DNA of 64,000 nucleotides, taken from contig JAMLJC010000001.1 in assembly GCA_023953845.1 (NCBI GenBank), positions 1,736,001 through 1,800,000 of the forward strand, read 5' to 3'. Each line of letters begins with the position of its first letter. The stretch's first letter is position 1. The stretch comes from Rhizobiaceae bacterium. Its GTDB lineage: Bacteria > Pseudomonadota > Alphaproteobacteria > Rhizobiales > Rhizobiaceae. Made by a program: the position numbers and the translations under genes. Of the stretch, positions 43,708 to 51,914 are shown piece after piece. The notes under the pieces are model-generated. The model did no database searches, had not been told where the DNA came from, and worked only from the letters and a program-made list of their open reading frames with translations.

Positions 43708-43730
43708 TTTGATAGAAGATTTCTATCAAA
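43708..43730. promoter_or_regulatory. LysR-type operator candidate upstream of fdsG
   Basis: TTTGATAGAA, three bases, TTCTATCAAA: a perfect 10-bp inverted repeat 91 bases before the fdsG start. It matches the T-N11-A style of LysR sites and overlaps the stop codon of the LysR gene. Position suggests it is the activator site for the formate dehydrogenase operon. Confidence 0.65.
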
Positions 43731-44652
43731 CTTCGGACTCTTTATCGATATCGCGGCGGGCGCGGCGGAAATCGTCCGCAAGCGTCATCGCCTCGTCCAG
43801 CAGCGCCGCCACCAGCGGCGTATGCGGCTCGCGCGGCGTCGCGACCAGCCCGACCGTATGGCTGGCATCCGGCTTGACGATGGGAATGGCGCGGATCGGC
43901 TCCGCGAAGCCGAAGGTTTCAGCGAGGTTGAGCGGCATGATCGACGACCACTTGCCCGTGCGGATATGCGAGAAGAGCACGATCATCGAGTTGGACTCCA
44001 GCGTCGGCCTCACGACGACGCCGGCTTCGCCGAGATGCTGGTCGATGATGCGCCGGTTCTGCATGTCGGGCGTCAGCAGGCAGAGCGGCAACTCGCTGAT
44101 CTCGGCCCACGATACCGTTTCGCGTTCGGAATATCTGGTGCCGGCGGCGGTGATGAGCTGGTAGCGCTCGGAATAGAGCGGCACGGAGACGACCCGACCG
44201 AGCGGCTCGTTCTCCAGATAGGTGATGCCCGCATCGACATCGAAATTGGCGAGCATGGACAGCGTCTCGATGGAGGTACGCGACAGGATCGAAAAGGTGA
44301 CGCCGGGGTGCTTCTCGCGGAACGGCGTGGTGAGCCGCGGGATCATCGCCAACGCCGTCGGTATCGCGGCGATGCGGATGCGGCCGGTCAGGCCGCGCTT
44401 GGCGGCGCGCATTTCCTCCCGCATGGCGCGCGCGTCGCCGGTAATGCGCCGAGCCCAGGAAAGCACCTGTTCGCCCTCCGGCGTCAGGCCCTGGAAGCGC
44501 GAGCCGCGCTGCACCAGCATGACGCCGAGCTGGTCCTCGAGCTGCTTGATCGCGGCCGACAGGGTCGGCTGGGTGATGCCGAGATCCTCGGCGGCGCGGC
44601 CGAAATGCCGGGCCTTGGCCAGCGCCATGAAGAATTCGAGCTTGTCGATCAT
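43726..44652 (-). CDS. LysR family regulator of the formate dehydrogenase operon
   Basis: 308 residues. Winged helix at the N-terminus (MIDKLEFFMALAKARHFG then LGITQPTLSAAIKQLEDQLG) and a co-inducer domain from about residue 90 (TGRIRIAAIPTALAMIPRL). It stands directly upstream of fdsG on the same strand, an arrangement common to fds operons, where it is likely a formate- or redox-responsive activator. A palindrome at its 3' end is a candidate binding site. The effector is not known from sequence. Confidence 0.93.
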   Translation of the reverse strand: MIDKLEFFMALAKARHFGRAAEDLGITQPTLSAAIKQLEDQLGVMLVQRGSRFQGLTPEGEQVLSWARRITGDARAMREEMRAAKRGLTGRIRIAAIPTALAMIPRLTTPFREKHPGVTFSILSRTSIETLSMLANFDVDAGITYLENEPLGRVVSVPLYSERYQLITAAGTRYSERETVSWAEISELPLCLLTPDMQNRRIIDQHLGEAGVVVRPTLESNSMIVLFSHIRTGKWSSIMPLNLAETFGFAEPIRAIPIVKPDASHTVGLVATPREPHTPLVAALLDEAMTLADDFRRARRDIDKESEV

Positions 44653-44835
44653 GGCCCGAGCCTAGAGAGGTTCGGATGCGGAAGAAAGACGGCGACAGGA
44701 GAAGGCCTGCCGGCCGTTGGCGCCAGCAGCTTCCTTGGCCTCCCTCTCGAACCACAGCCGGCCGCGACCATGGCGACGCTTGGTTCGCGCGGCCCGATGG
44801 ACTATCTGAACGGCTGAACCAGTCGGGCAAGGCCA

Positions 44836-45996
44836 ATGAACGTCACCAGAGAAGCCGTCATCGAGAAGCTGAGGACCGTCAACGGTCCCGATTTTTCGGG
44901 CAACATCGTCGATCTCGGCCTGGTGTCCGAGATTTTCATCGCCGATTCGAAGGTGTTCTTTTCCGTCACCGTACCTGCGGCGCGCGCGCAGGAACTCGAG
45001 CCGCTGCGTGCAGCGGCGGAGCGCGCCGTGAAGTCGATACCGGGCGTCGCCGGGGCTGTCGTGGCGCTGACAGCGGAAAAGAAGGGCGGCGGCATGGAAG
45101 CCGCGCAGCCGCGGCCCGTCCCGAAGCCAGCACAGGCGCGTGCCACTGCAACACCTCCGGCCCCGCCGTCGCAGACCAGCGGCCGCCGCGGCGTTCCCGG
45201 CATCGCCTCGATCATCGCGGTCGCGTCCGGGAAGGGCGGCGTCGGCAAGTCGACCACAGCCGTCAATCTGGCTCTCGGTCTGGCCGCCATCGGCCTGAAG
45301 GTCGGCATACTGGACGCCGACATCTACGGCCCCTCCATGCCGCGCCTGCTCGGCGTGACGGGAAAGCCAGAGACGGTCGACGGCCGCATTCTGAGGCCGA
45401 AGGAGCGCTACGGGCTCAAGGTCATGTCGATGGGTTTCCTCGTCGAGGAGGAGACGCCGATGATCTGGCGCGGGCCGATGGTCATATCGGCCCTCACCCA
45501 GATGCTGCGTGAAGTCGAATGGGGTCCCCTCGACGTGCTGGTGGTCGACATGCCGCCCGGCACGGGCGATGCGCAGCTGACCATGGCGCAGCAGGTGCCG
45601 CTGGCCGGTGCGGTCATCGTCTCGACCCCGCAGGATCTGGCGCTGATCGATGCGCGCAAGGGCCTCAACATGTTCCGCAAGGTCGACGTGCCGCTGCTCG
45701 GCATCGTCGAAAACATGAGCTACTTCATCGCTCCCGATACCGGCAAGCGCTACGATATCTTCGGGCATGGCGGCGCGCGCAGGGAGGCGGAGCGGCTTGG
45801 CGTCGCCTTTCTCGGCGCGGTGCCGCTGGAGATGCGGACGCGCGAAACCTCGGACGCCGGCACGCCGGTCGTGGTGGCGGAGCCGGAAAGCGCGCAGGCG
45901 AAGGTCTATCGCGACATCGCCGCCAAGGTCTGGTCGCGGCTGCGGGAGGAGCGCGGCGCAGCCGAAGCCGCCGTTCCGCAGATCGTGTTCGAGTAG
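44836..45996 (+). CDS. apbC: Mrp/ApbC family iron-sulfur cluster carrier protein
   Basis: 386 residues. N-terminal DUF59/MIP18 domain (residues 1-75), an Ala/Pro-rich linker (90-120), then a P-loop ATPase with deviant Walker A SGKGGVGKST, DADIYGPSMPRLLG, and VVDMPPGTGDAQLT. It lacks a separate C-terminal CxxC, as in several Mrp proteins whose ligands are reached elsewhere; none is obvious here. It delivers Fe-S clusters in the cytosol. Divergent from the fds regulator; may help load the many clusters of formate dehydrogenase (inference). Confidence 0.93.
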   Translation: MNVTREAVIEKLRTVNGPDFSGNIVDLGLVSEIFIADSKVFFSVTVPAARAQELEPLRAAAERAVKSIPGVAGAVVALTAEKKGGGMEAAQPRPVPKPAQARATATPPAPPSQTSGRRGVPGIASIIAVASGKGGVGKSTTAVNLALGLAAIGLKVGILDADIYGPSMPRLLGVTGKPETVDGRILRPKERYGLKVMSMGFLVEEETPMIWRGPMVISALTQMLREVEWGPLDVLVVDMPPGTGDAQLTMAQQVPLAGAVIVSTPQDLALIDARKGLNMFRKVDVPLLGIVENMSYFIAPDTGKRYDIFGHGGARREAERLGVAFLGAVPLEMRTRETSDAGTPVVVAEPESAQAKVYRDIAAKVWSRLREERGAAEAAVPQIVFE

Positions 45997-46011
45997 CGGT
46001 TACGACGCGCG

Positions 46012-46461
46012 CTATGCGCCGACCTTCTCCCCGAAGGTCGAGAAGAATTCGCCCGCCAGCTTCTTCGACGTCGAGGTGATCAGGCGGCTGCCGAGCTGCG
46101 CGATCTTGCCGCCGACATCGGCCTTTGCCTCGTATTTCAACAGGGTCATACCTGGGCCGTCCTCGGTCAATGTGACGTCCGCGCCGCCCTTGGCGAACCC
46201 GGCTATGCCACCCTTGCCCTCGCCCTGGATGGTGTAGGAATTCGGCGGGTTCAGGTTCTTCAGCGTCACCGCGCCGTTGAAGGTTGCCTTGATCGGCCCG
46301 ATCTTCAGCACGACCGTGGCCGCGAGATCGTTGTCGGAGGTCTTTTCGAGGCTTTGACAGCCGGGGATGCACTGTTTCAGGACTTCCGGATCGTTGAGCG
46401 CGGCCCACACCTTGTCGATCGGCGCCGCGATCTTCTCCTCGCCTTCGATAACCAGAGCCAT
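46012..46461 (-). CDS. CoxG-type SRPBCC protein (carbon monoxide dehydrogenase subunit G family)
   Basis: 149 residues. CoxG family: IAAPIDKVWAALNDPEVL, KQCIPGCQSLEK and LLKYEAKADVGGKIAQLG. The family are START-like lipid/ligand-binding proteins that recruit or help xanthine-oxidase-type molybdenum hydroxylases. No cox-type hydroxylase genes are in the window. ATG 46461 has AGGAGG six bases upstream, preferred to the longer frame. Convergent with the apbC gene 15 bases away. Confidence 0.9.
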   Translation of the reverse strand: MALVIEGEEKIAAPIDKVWAALNDPEVLKQCIPGCQSLEKTSDNDLAATVVLKIGPIKATFNGAVTLKNLNPPNSYTIQGEGKGGIAGFAKGGADVTLTEDGPGMTLLKYEAKADVGGKIAQLGSRLITSTSKKLAGEFFSTFGEKVGA

Positions 46462-46763
46462 GCGATCCTCCTGCCTTGCGGGTTCTATCTGGTACCCCGG
46501 CGTCGCGAAGCTGTCCATCGCGCCGAGAGTGAAGATTCGGCGTAGGCTTGAAGGAGGCGGGACGAGTTCCGGAAGCTCTCCGTAGTGTCTGAATGGGGCA
46601 GAGGCTCGGGCAGCGATTACTCCGATTTATCAGACTTGCGCTGCCAAAAGCACTGGTAGGACGGCACGGCGCTGCGACTTGTCGCAGGAACAGACGATGC
46701 TACCCCTTGCCCCGATGGTAGCGTTGTCATAACGATTGCCGCAAGGATTCCAGGGAGTGACCG
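46462..46763. other. 302-base divergent intergenic region
   Basis: No gene seen. It separates CoxG (minus) from the pentonate dehydratase (plus). It holds a LacI-like operator at 46717-46730 and a ribosome site (GGGAG before ATG 46764). The middle (46590-46640) includes TCTGA/TCAGA matches but no convincing RNA. Confidence 0.6.
46717..46730 (+). promoter_or_regulatory. LacI-family operator candidate
   Basis: TGGTAGCGTTGTCA matches the LacI/GalR pattern TGnnAnCGnTnnCA with the central CG. It lies 34 bases before the dehydratase ATG. No LacI-family gene is present in the window, so the regulator would be encoded elsewhere. Confidence 0.55.
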
Positions 46764-48566
46764 ATGGACGGGCCAGTTACCAAGAAAAAATACCGGTCTC
46801 AGGAGTGGTTTGACAATCCTGACAATCCGGGGATGACGGCGCTTTATCTCGAGCGTTATCTGAACTTCGGTCTGACGCGGGAGGAGTTGCAGTCCGGCAA
46901 GCCGATCGTCGGCATTGCGCAGACGGGGTCGGACCTGTCGCCCTGCAACCGGCACCATATCGAGCTGGCCAAGCGCATCCGCTCCGGCATCGAGGCGGCG
47001 GGCGGCATCCCGATGGAGTTCCCGGTCCATCCGATCCAGGAGACGGGCAAGCGGCCGACGGCGACGCTCGACCGCAATCTGGCCTATCTGGGACTGGTGG
47101 AGCTGCTCTACGGCTATCCGCTGGACGGGGTGGTGCTGACCATCGGCTGCGACAAGACCACGCCGGCGCTGTTGATGGCGGCGGCGACCGTCAACCTGCC
47201 GGCCATCGCCTTCTCCGTCGGCCCGATGCTGAATGGCTGGCACCGGGGCGAGCGGACGGGCTCCGGCACCATCGCCTGGAAGGCGCGGGAGCTGCATGCC
47301 GCCGGCAAGATCGACTACAACGAGTTCATGGAGCTTGTCGCCTCGTCGGCGCCGTCGGTCGGCTATTGCAACACGATGGGCACGGCGACGACGATGAACA
47401 GCCTTGCCGAGGCGCTCGGCATGCAGCTTCCCGGCTCGGCGGCGATCCCGGCGCCCTATCGCGAGCGCGGCCAGATGGCCTATGCGACGGGCAAGCGCAT
47501 CGTCGACATGGTCAGGGAGGATCTGAAGCCCTCCGACATCATGACGCGCAAGGCCTTCGAGAACGCCATCGTCATCAACTCGGCCATCGGCGGCTCGACC
47601 AATGCGCCGATCCACCTCAACGCCATCGCGCGCCATCTCGGCGTCGAGCTCGACAATGACGACTGGCAGAAGATCGGCCACGAGATCCCGCTGCTGGTCA
47701 ATCTGCAGCCGGCCGGCGAGTATCTGGGCGAGGACTACCACCATGCCGGCGGCGTGCCGGCGGTGGCGATGGAACTGATGAAGGCCGACCTGCTGCCGCA
47801 CCCGGACGCGCTGACGGTCAATGGCAGGACGATCGGCGACAACTGCAAGGGCGTCGAGAACCTCGACACCCGTGTGATCATGACGGTGGCCGAGCCGATG
47901 AAGCGGGCGGCCGGCTTCATCAACCTCAAGGGCAATTTGTTCGACAGCGCCATCATGAAGACCAGCGTGATCTCGCCCGAGTTCCGCGACCGCTACCTGT
48001 CGAACCCGAACGATCCGGAGGCCTTCGAGGGCAGGGCGATGGTGTTCGACGGGCCGGAGGACTATCACAGGCGCATCGACGACCCGTCGCTGGGCATCGA
48101 CGAGTTCACGGTGCTGTTCATGCGCGGCACCGGGCCGATCGGCTATCCGGGCGGCGCGGAGGTGGTGAACATGCAGCCGCCGGACTATCTGATCAGGAAG
48201 GGCGTGCTGTCCTTGCCCTGCATCGGCGACGGGCGGCAGTCGGGCACGTCGGGCTCGCCGTCGATCCTCAACGCGGCGCCGGAGGCGGCCATCGGCGGCG
48301 GACTGGCCCTGCTCAAGTCCGGCGACCGGGTGCGCATCGATCTGAGGAAGGGCACGGCCGACATCCTGATCCCGGAGGCGGAACTGGAGGAGCGGCGCAA
48401 GGCGCTCGCGGCCAGAGGCGGCTACCAGTATCCGAAGAGCCAGACGCCGTGGCAGGAGATCCAGCGCTCCATGGTCGACCAGTTCGACGAGGGCATGGTG
48501 CTCAAGCCGGCCATCAAATACCGCGACGTCGCCCACACAAGCGGCGTGCCACGCGACAATCATTGA
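46764..48566 (+). CDS. IlvD/Edd family dehydratase, probable pentonate (xylonate/arabonate) dehydratase
   Basis: 600 residues. The three cysteines for the [2Fe-2S] cluster are Cys 61 (DLSPCNRHH), Cys 129 (TIGCDKTTPA) and Cys 202 (GYCNTMGTATT), spaced as in Caulobacter xylonate and rhizobial arabonate dehydratases; catalytic Ser region in GDGRQSGTSGSPSILNA. It removes water from an aldonic acid to give 2-keto-3-deoxy acid. GGAG seven bases before ATG 46764 is a good ribosome site. A LacI-like operator precedes it. Xylonate and arabonate cannot be told apart here; dihydroxy-acid dehydratase (IlvD proper) is less likely from motif context. Confidence 0.9.
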   Translation: MDGPVTKKKYRSQEWFDNPDNPGMTALYLERYLNFGLTREELQSGKPIVGIAQTGSDLSPCNRHHIELAKRIRSGIEAAGGIPMEFPVHPIQETGKRPTATLDRNLAYLGLVELLYGYPLDGVVLTIGCDKTTPALLMAAATVNLPAIAFSVGPMLNGWHRGERTGSGTIAWKARELHAAGKIDYNEFMELVASSAPSVGYCNTMGTATTMNSLAEALGMQLPGSAAIPAPYRERGQMAYATGKRIVDMVREDLKPSDIMTRKAFENAIVINSAIGGSTNAPIHLNAIARHLGVELDNDDWQKIGHEIPLLVNLQPAGEYLGEDYHHAGGVPAVAMELMKADLLPHPDALTVNGRTIGDNCKGVENLDTRVIMTVAEPMKRAAGFINLKGNLFDSAIMKTSVISPEFRDRYLSNPNDPEAFEGRAMVFDGPEDYHRRIDDPSLGIDEFTVLFMRGTGPIGYPGGAEVVNMQPPDYLIRKGVLSLPCIGDGRQSGTSGSPSILNAAPEAAIGGGLALLKSGDRVRIDLRKGTADILIPEAELEERRKALAARGGYQYPKSQTPWQEIQRSMVDQFDEGMVLKPAIKYRDVAHTSGVPRDNH

Positions 48567-48580
48567 CGCCATCAGGCAGA

Positions 48581-48607
48581 AAGGGTGAGGGCAGCGCCCT
48601 CGCCCTT
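48581..48607. terminator. Bidirectional terminator between convergent genes
   Basis: AAGGGTGAGGGC, loop AGC, GCCCTCGCCCTT: a 12-bp stem with one wobble pair between the dehydratase stop and the AHSA1 gene stop. Placement between convergent genes fits a shared terminator; the T runs are short. Confidence 0.65.
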
Positions 48608-48617
48608 CATGCCGACT

Positions 48618-49088
48618 TCAGATGGTTTTCGCCAGATCCTCGAGTTGCTGGGCGCATTGCATCCAGCCCTCGTGAAATCCCATCTTCTCGTGGGCGTCCC
48701 GGTCTTCCTTCGTCCAGTGGCCGGCGCGCGCCGTATAGCGCGTCTTGCCGCCTTCGTCCTCGAAGGTGACGGTGCCGACGAAGAACGGTTTTTCGGACGG
48801 CACCCAGGCCTCGGTGAAAGCGTCGGTGAAGACGATCTTCTCGTTCGGCACGACTTCCAGATAGACGCCGCGGTTCGGATATTCGTTGCCCGCGGGATCG
48901 GCCATGACGACGAAGCTGGACCCGCCGGCCCGCGGATCGGTCTCCGCGCGCGGCGTCGACCAGGGCTTCGGCGTGAACCATTGCGTGATCAGTTCAGCTT
49001 CGGTCCAGCAGCGGAACAGCTTGTCGCGCGGCGCGTCGATCAGCTTCGTGATGACCAGTTCGAGGTCATTGTTCGGCGTGGCTTCCAT
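48618..49088 (-). CDS. AHSA1/SRPBCC domain protein
   Basis: 156 residues of the Aha1 C-terminal-like START fold: ELVITKLIDAPRDKLFRCW, LITQWFTPKPW and VFTDAFTEAWVPSEKPFFV, ending GFHEGWMQCAQQLEDLA. These proteins bind hydrophobic ligands in a cavity; most have no known partner. ATG 49088 has GGAG six bases upstream; a longer frame adds an unconserved head. Confidence 0.88.
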   Translation of the reverse strand: MEATPNNDLELVITKLIDAPRDKLFRCWTEAELITQWFTPKPWSTPRAETDPRAGGSSFVVMADPAGNEYPNRGVYLEVVPNEKIVFTDAFTEAWVPSEKPFFVGTVTFEDEGGKTRYTARAGHWTKEDRDAHEKMGFHEGWMQCAQQLEDLAKTI

Positions 49089-49309
49089 CATCGTCTCCGT
49101 TGTCGGTCTGATGCTACAAGGACGTGCGCACGTGACCGTTCCGACACCCTTCGGAAAATAAACCCGGCAGGCTCCGGAATGCTGCCTGTCCCGAGGTTCT
49201 TTCATCTTCCGCTCAAATCATCGTGCAACGGCCACGCGAGCGGCGATGTTGTCTGCGGCCGATGATGGAGGCATAGTGCGGCGTCATCCTTTCGGGCGGG
49301 AGGTGAAGC

Positions 49310-49591
49310 ATGAGGAAATGGGCTCTGACAGGCGCAGCGTTCGTTCTGCTGTCGGTGGGCGGAGGCGCAACGATACAGCAGGTCGAGGCGGCCTCGCCGA
49401 CGAGCAGCTTCTGCAAGCGCTGGTATGCCGACATCACGAAGAAGCCGGCGAAACGCGCCATGGCGCTGTCGGAGGATGGCAAGACCTGTCATTCGGTGTG
49501 GGGCGTCAGCAGTCAGGGCGCCGCTGACCGTCAGGCCGTGCATGGCTGTCAGGATGGCGGCAAGCGCAAATGCAGCGTTGTCCGTAGATAG
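49310..49591 (+). CDS. Small secreted protein, uncharacterised
   Basis: 93 residues with a Sec signal (WALTGAAFVLLSVGGG, cleavage near VEA-AS). Mature part has four cysteines (SSFCKRWYAD, GKTCHSVWG, VHGCQDGGKRKCSV), suggesting two disulfides, and is basic at the end. GGAGG seven bases before ATG 49310. Immediately upstream of a secreted caspase-like protein on the same strand (76-base gap), so it may be its partner. Resembles small DUF4189-like modules, but this is not certain. Confidence 0.7.
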   Translation: MRKWALTGAAFVLLSVGGGATIQQVEAASPTSSFCKRWYADITKKPAKRAMALSEDGKTCHSVWGVSSQGAADRQAVHGCQDGGKRKCSVVRR

Positions 49592-49667
49592 GCCATACTC
49601 TCTGCGCAATCGCGCGTCATCCTGTCGGACGAAACTGGGGATTGCGGTATTGGGCTGCCGCACGGCG

Positions 49668-51905
49668 ATGCTGTTGGGCGTTTTGATGCTGGCCGTGACG
49701 GTGGCCGGCACGATGCCGTCACACGCCGCGAAACGGGTCGCGCTCGTCATCGGCAACAGCGGCTACGAAAACCTGTCGACCCTCTCCAACCCGGTGCGCG
49801 ACGCCGCCAGAATGGCCGAGATCGTTTCCGCGAACGGCTTCGAGGTGATGCGCTGCGGCGACGGCGCCGCAGGCTGCTTCGATCTCGATCGCGGCGACAT
49901 GCTGGACGCGCTGGAAGACTTTCGCGACATGGCCGAGGGCGCCGATGTGGCGCTGGTGTTCTACGCCGGCCACGGCATGCAGACGGCGGAAGGCAACGTG
50001 CTCGCTCCGACCGATATCGAGGTCTCCTGCGAGGATTGGCGCGCGCGCCGCGCCGTGCTGCTGGACGACGTGCTCGGGGCGATGGAGGGGGCGAAGGAGA
50101 AGATCGTCATCATCGACGCCTGCCGCAACGATCCCTTCAAGGCCCAGCAATGCATGGCGCGGGGCGCGCGTCCGCTCTCCTTCGGCAGCATCGCCGTGCC
50201 GGACTCCGTCTCGCGCTTCCTTCTGATGACGTCGACGCAGAATGGACAGGTCGCGCAGGACGGCCGCGCCGGCGAGCATTCGCCTTTCGCGGAAGCGCTT
50301 TTCAACGTCATGGAAAGCGCGCCCGGGCAGCGCTTCGATCAGCTTCTCGACCGCGTGACGAAGCGTGTTGTGGAGCGCACGGCGGCGGCGAATTTCACCC
50401 AGATACCGGAAATCCTCATCCGTGGCGGCGCGCCCGAATCCTGCCTTGCCGCCGGCAATTGCGAGGGCGTCTCCGGCGACGCCGACCTGCGCCGGGAGAT
50501 CGCCGAGCTGAAGGCGAGGAATGCCCGCAACCAGGAGTATGAGGAGATCGTCGTCGCGCTTCTGGAGAATGCCGGCTACGGGGATCTCGATTCGATTCCC
50601 GCAACCGAGCGCCAGCGTTTCTTCGATGGCATCATGGCGGCAGGGCGCGCTCTTTCGGCGAAGGGCGAGCAGGGCGAGGTGGCGCTGGCCGCCCTGCGCA
50701 GCGGCGACATGGATGCCGCCGAAGCCGTTTTCCAGCGCGACCTGAAAGAGGCCAGGCATGCGGCCGCAAAGGAGCGTGAGCGGGCGGCCGAAAGCGCGCG
50801 GCATCTGGCGGCGCTGGCGCGGCCGCACGATACCGGCAAGGCGGCGGAATACTACGCTGAGGCGGCCGAACTCGATCCTGCAAACGCCCAGAACTGGATC
50901 GATCTCGCCGAAACCTCCCTCGCGACCGGCGACCAGCCGACGGCGGCGGGAGCCTATGAGAAAGCGGTCGTGCTTGCCAGGAAAGGGTCTGCCTCGCCCG
51001 AACAACGCGTCTGGGCCTTCGAGGGGTCGGCGGACATCGAATGGAACGCCGGCCGCCCCGAAGTCGCCGCCGACCTTTACGGCCAGGCAGCCGACGCCGC
51101 GCGCGAGGCATTGGTCGCTGAGCCGTTCAACACTGGCCTGAAGCGCGGCCTGATCGTCACGCACTACAATATCGGCCATCTTGCCATGGACGACGGCCGC
51201 TTCGAGGAGGCGCTGTCGAATTTCGACGCCGGCCTGAAGCTGGCCGAACAACTCGCGGCGGAGGAGCCCTCGAACCCCGTCTGGCAGTTCGACATAGGCC
51301 GCGCCTACGAGCGCATCGGCCGTACGCGGCAGGCGATGGGAGAGCTGCAGCCGGCGCTGGAGGCGTACCGCAAGAAGCACGACATCATGGCGGCGGTTCT
51401 GGCGCGGGACCCGTCCGACGCCACATGGATACGAGACCTGTCGCTCGCGGACGAATTTCTCGGCGACGTGGCGCTGGCGCAGAGCGACCGGGACGGAGCG
51501 GTGGCGCGCTACGAGGCGAGCCTCGCGCGCATGATACCGCTGCGCGATTCCGATCCGTCCAACGCCGACCATCAACGCTTCACCTCGGTGACGCATCTCA
51601 AGGCGGGCGACGTGCTGGAGGCGATGGGCGAGCTCGACCGGGCGCGCGAGCATTTCCGCAAGGGGATGGAGATCAGCGAAAGGCTGGTCGATCTCGACCC
51701 CTACAACGGCACCTGGAACTGGGACCTTTTCCGCGCCTACCAGCGGATGGCATCCTCGACGCCGCCTGGTACGGAATGGCACCGCAAGGCGCTGGCCGCG
51801 ATCGAGAAGATGGACGAGGAAGGTCTGCTCGCCGACGACAACCGTCAATGGATCGGGATCACGCGCGAACGGCTCGAAGCGAGTTTGACTAAGACGGCGA
51901 AATAG
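49668..51905 (+). CDS. Secreted caspase-family (orthocaspase) protein with TPR repeats
   Basis: 745 residues. N-terminal hydrophobic signal (MLLGVLMLAVTVAGT, cleavage near SHA-AK), then a peptidase C14 p20 domain: KRVALVIGNSGYENLSTLSN, catalytic His 102 in VFYAGHGMQ and catalytic Cys 152 in IIDACRNDPF. A coiled coil follows (about residues 270-300, DLRREIAELKARNARNQEYE), then six or more TPR-like helical pairs to the C-terminus. Likely a periplasmic or membrane-anchored cysteine protease of the Arg/Lys-specific orthocaspase kind; dyad intact. Start is uncertain: ATG 49668, TTG 49650 (GGGGA upstream) and an ATG at 49554 are in frame. Confidence 0.88.
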   Translation: MLLGVLMLAVTVAGTMPSHAAKRVALVIGNSGYENLSTLSNPVRDAARMAEIVSANGFEVMRCGDGAAGCFDLDRGDMLDALEDFRDMAEGADVALVFYAGHGMQTAEGNVLAPTDIEVSCEDWRARRAVLLDDVLGAMEGAKEKIVIIDACRNDPFKAQQCMARGARPLSFGSIAVPDSVSRFLLMTSTQNGQVAQDGRAGEHSPFAEALFNVMESAPGQRFDQLLDRVTKRVVERTAAANFTQIPEILIRGGAPESCLAAGNCEGVSGDADLRREIAELKARNARNQEYEEIVVALLENAGYGDLDSIPATERQRFFDGIMAAGRALSAKGEQGEVALAALRSGDMDAAEAVFQRDLKEARHAAAKERERAAESARHLAALARPHDTGKAAEYYAEAAELDPANAQNWIDLAETSLATGDQPTAAGAYEKAVVLARKGSASPEQRVWAFEGSADIEWNAGRPEVAADLYGQAADAAREALVAEPFNTGLKRGLIVTHYNIGHLAMDDGRFEEALSNFDAGLKLAEQLAAEEPSNPVWQFDIGRAYERIGRTRQAMGELQPALEAYRKKHDIMAAVLARDPSDATWIRDLSLADEFLGDVALAQSDRDGAVARYEASLARMIPLRDSDPSNADHQRFTSVTHLKAGDVLEAMGELDRAREHFRKGMEISERLVDLDPYNGTWNWDLFRAYQRMASSTPPGTEWHRKALAAIEKMDEEGLLADDNRQWIGITRERLEASLTKTAK

Positions 51906-51914
51906 CGTCGGCGT

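Noticed and set aside
49425..49667. N-terminal extension of the caspase gene
   Set aside because: Overlaps the small secreted protein in another frame and is Arg-rich. The signal peptide begins near 49668.
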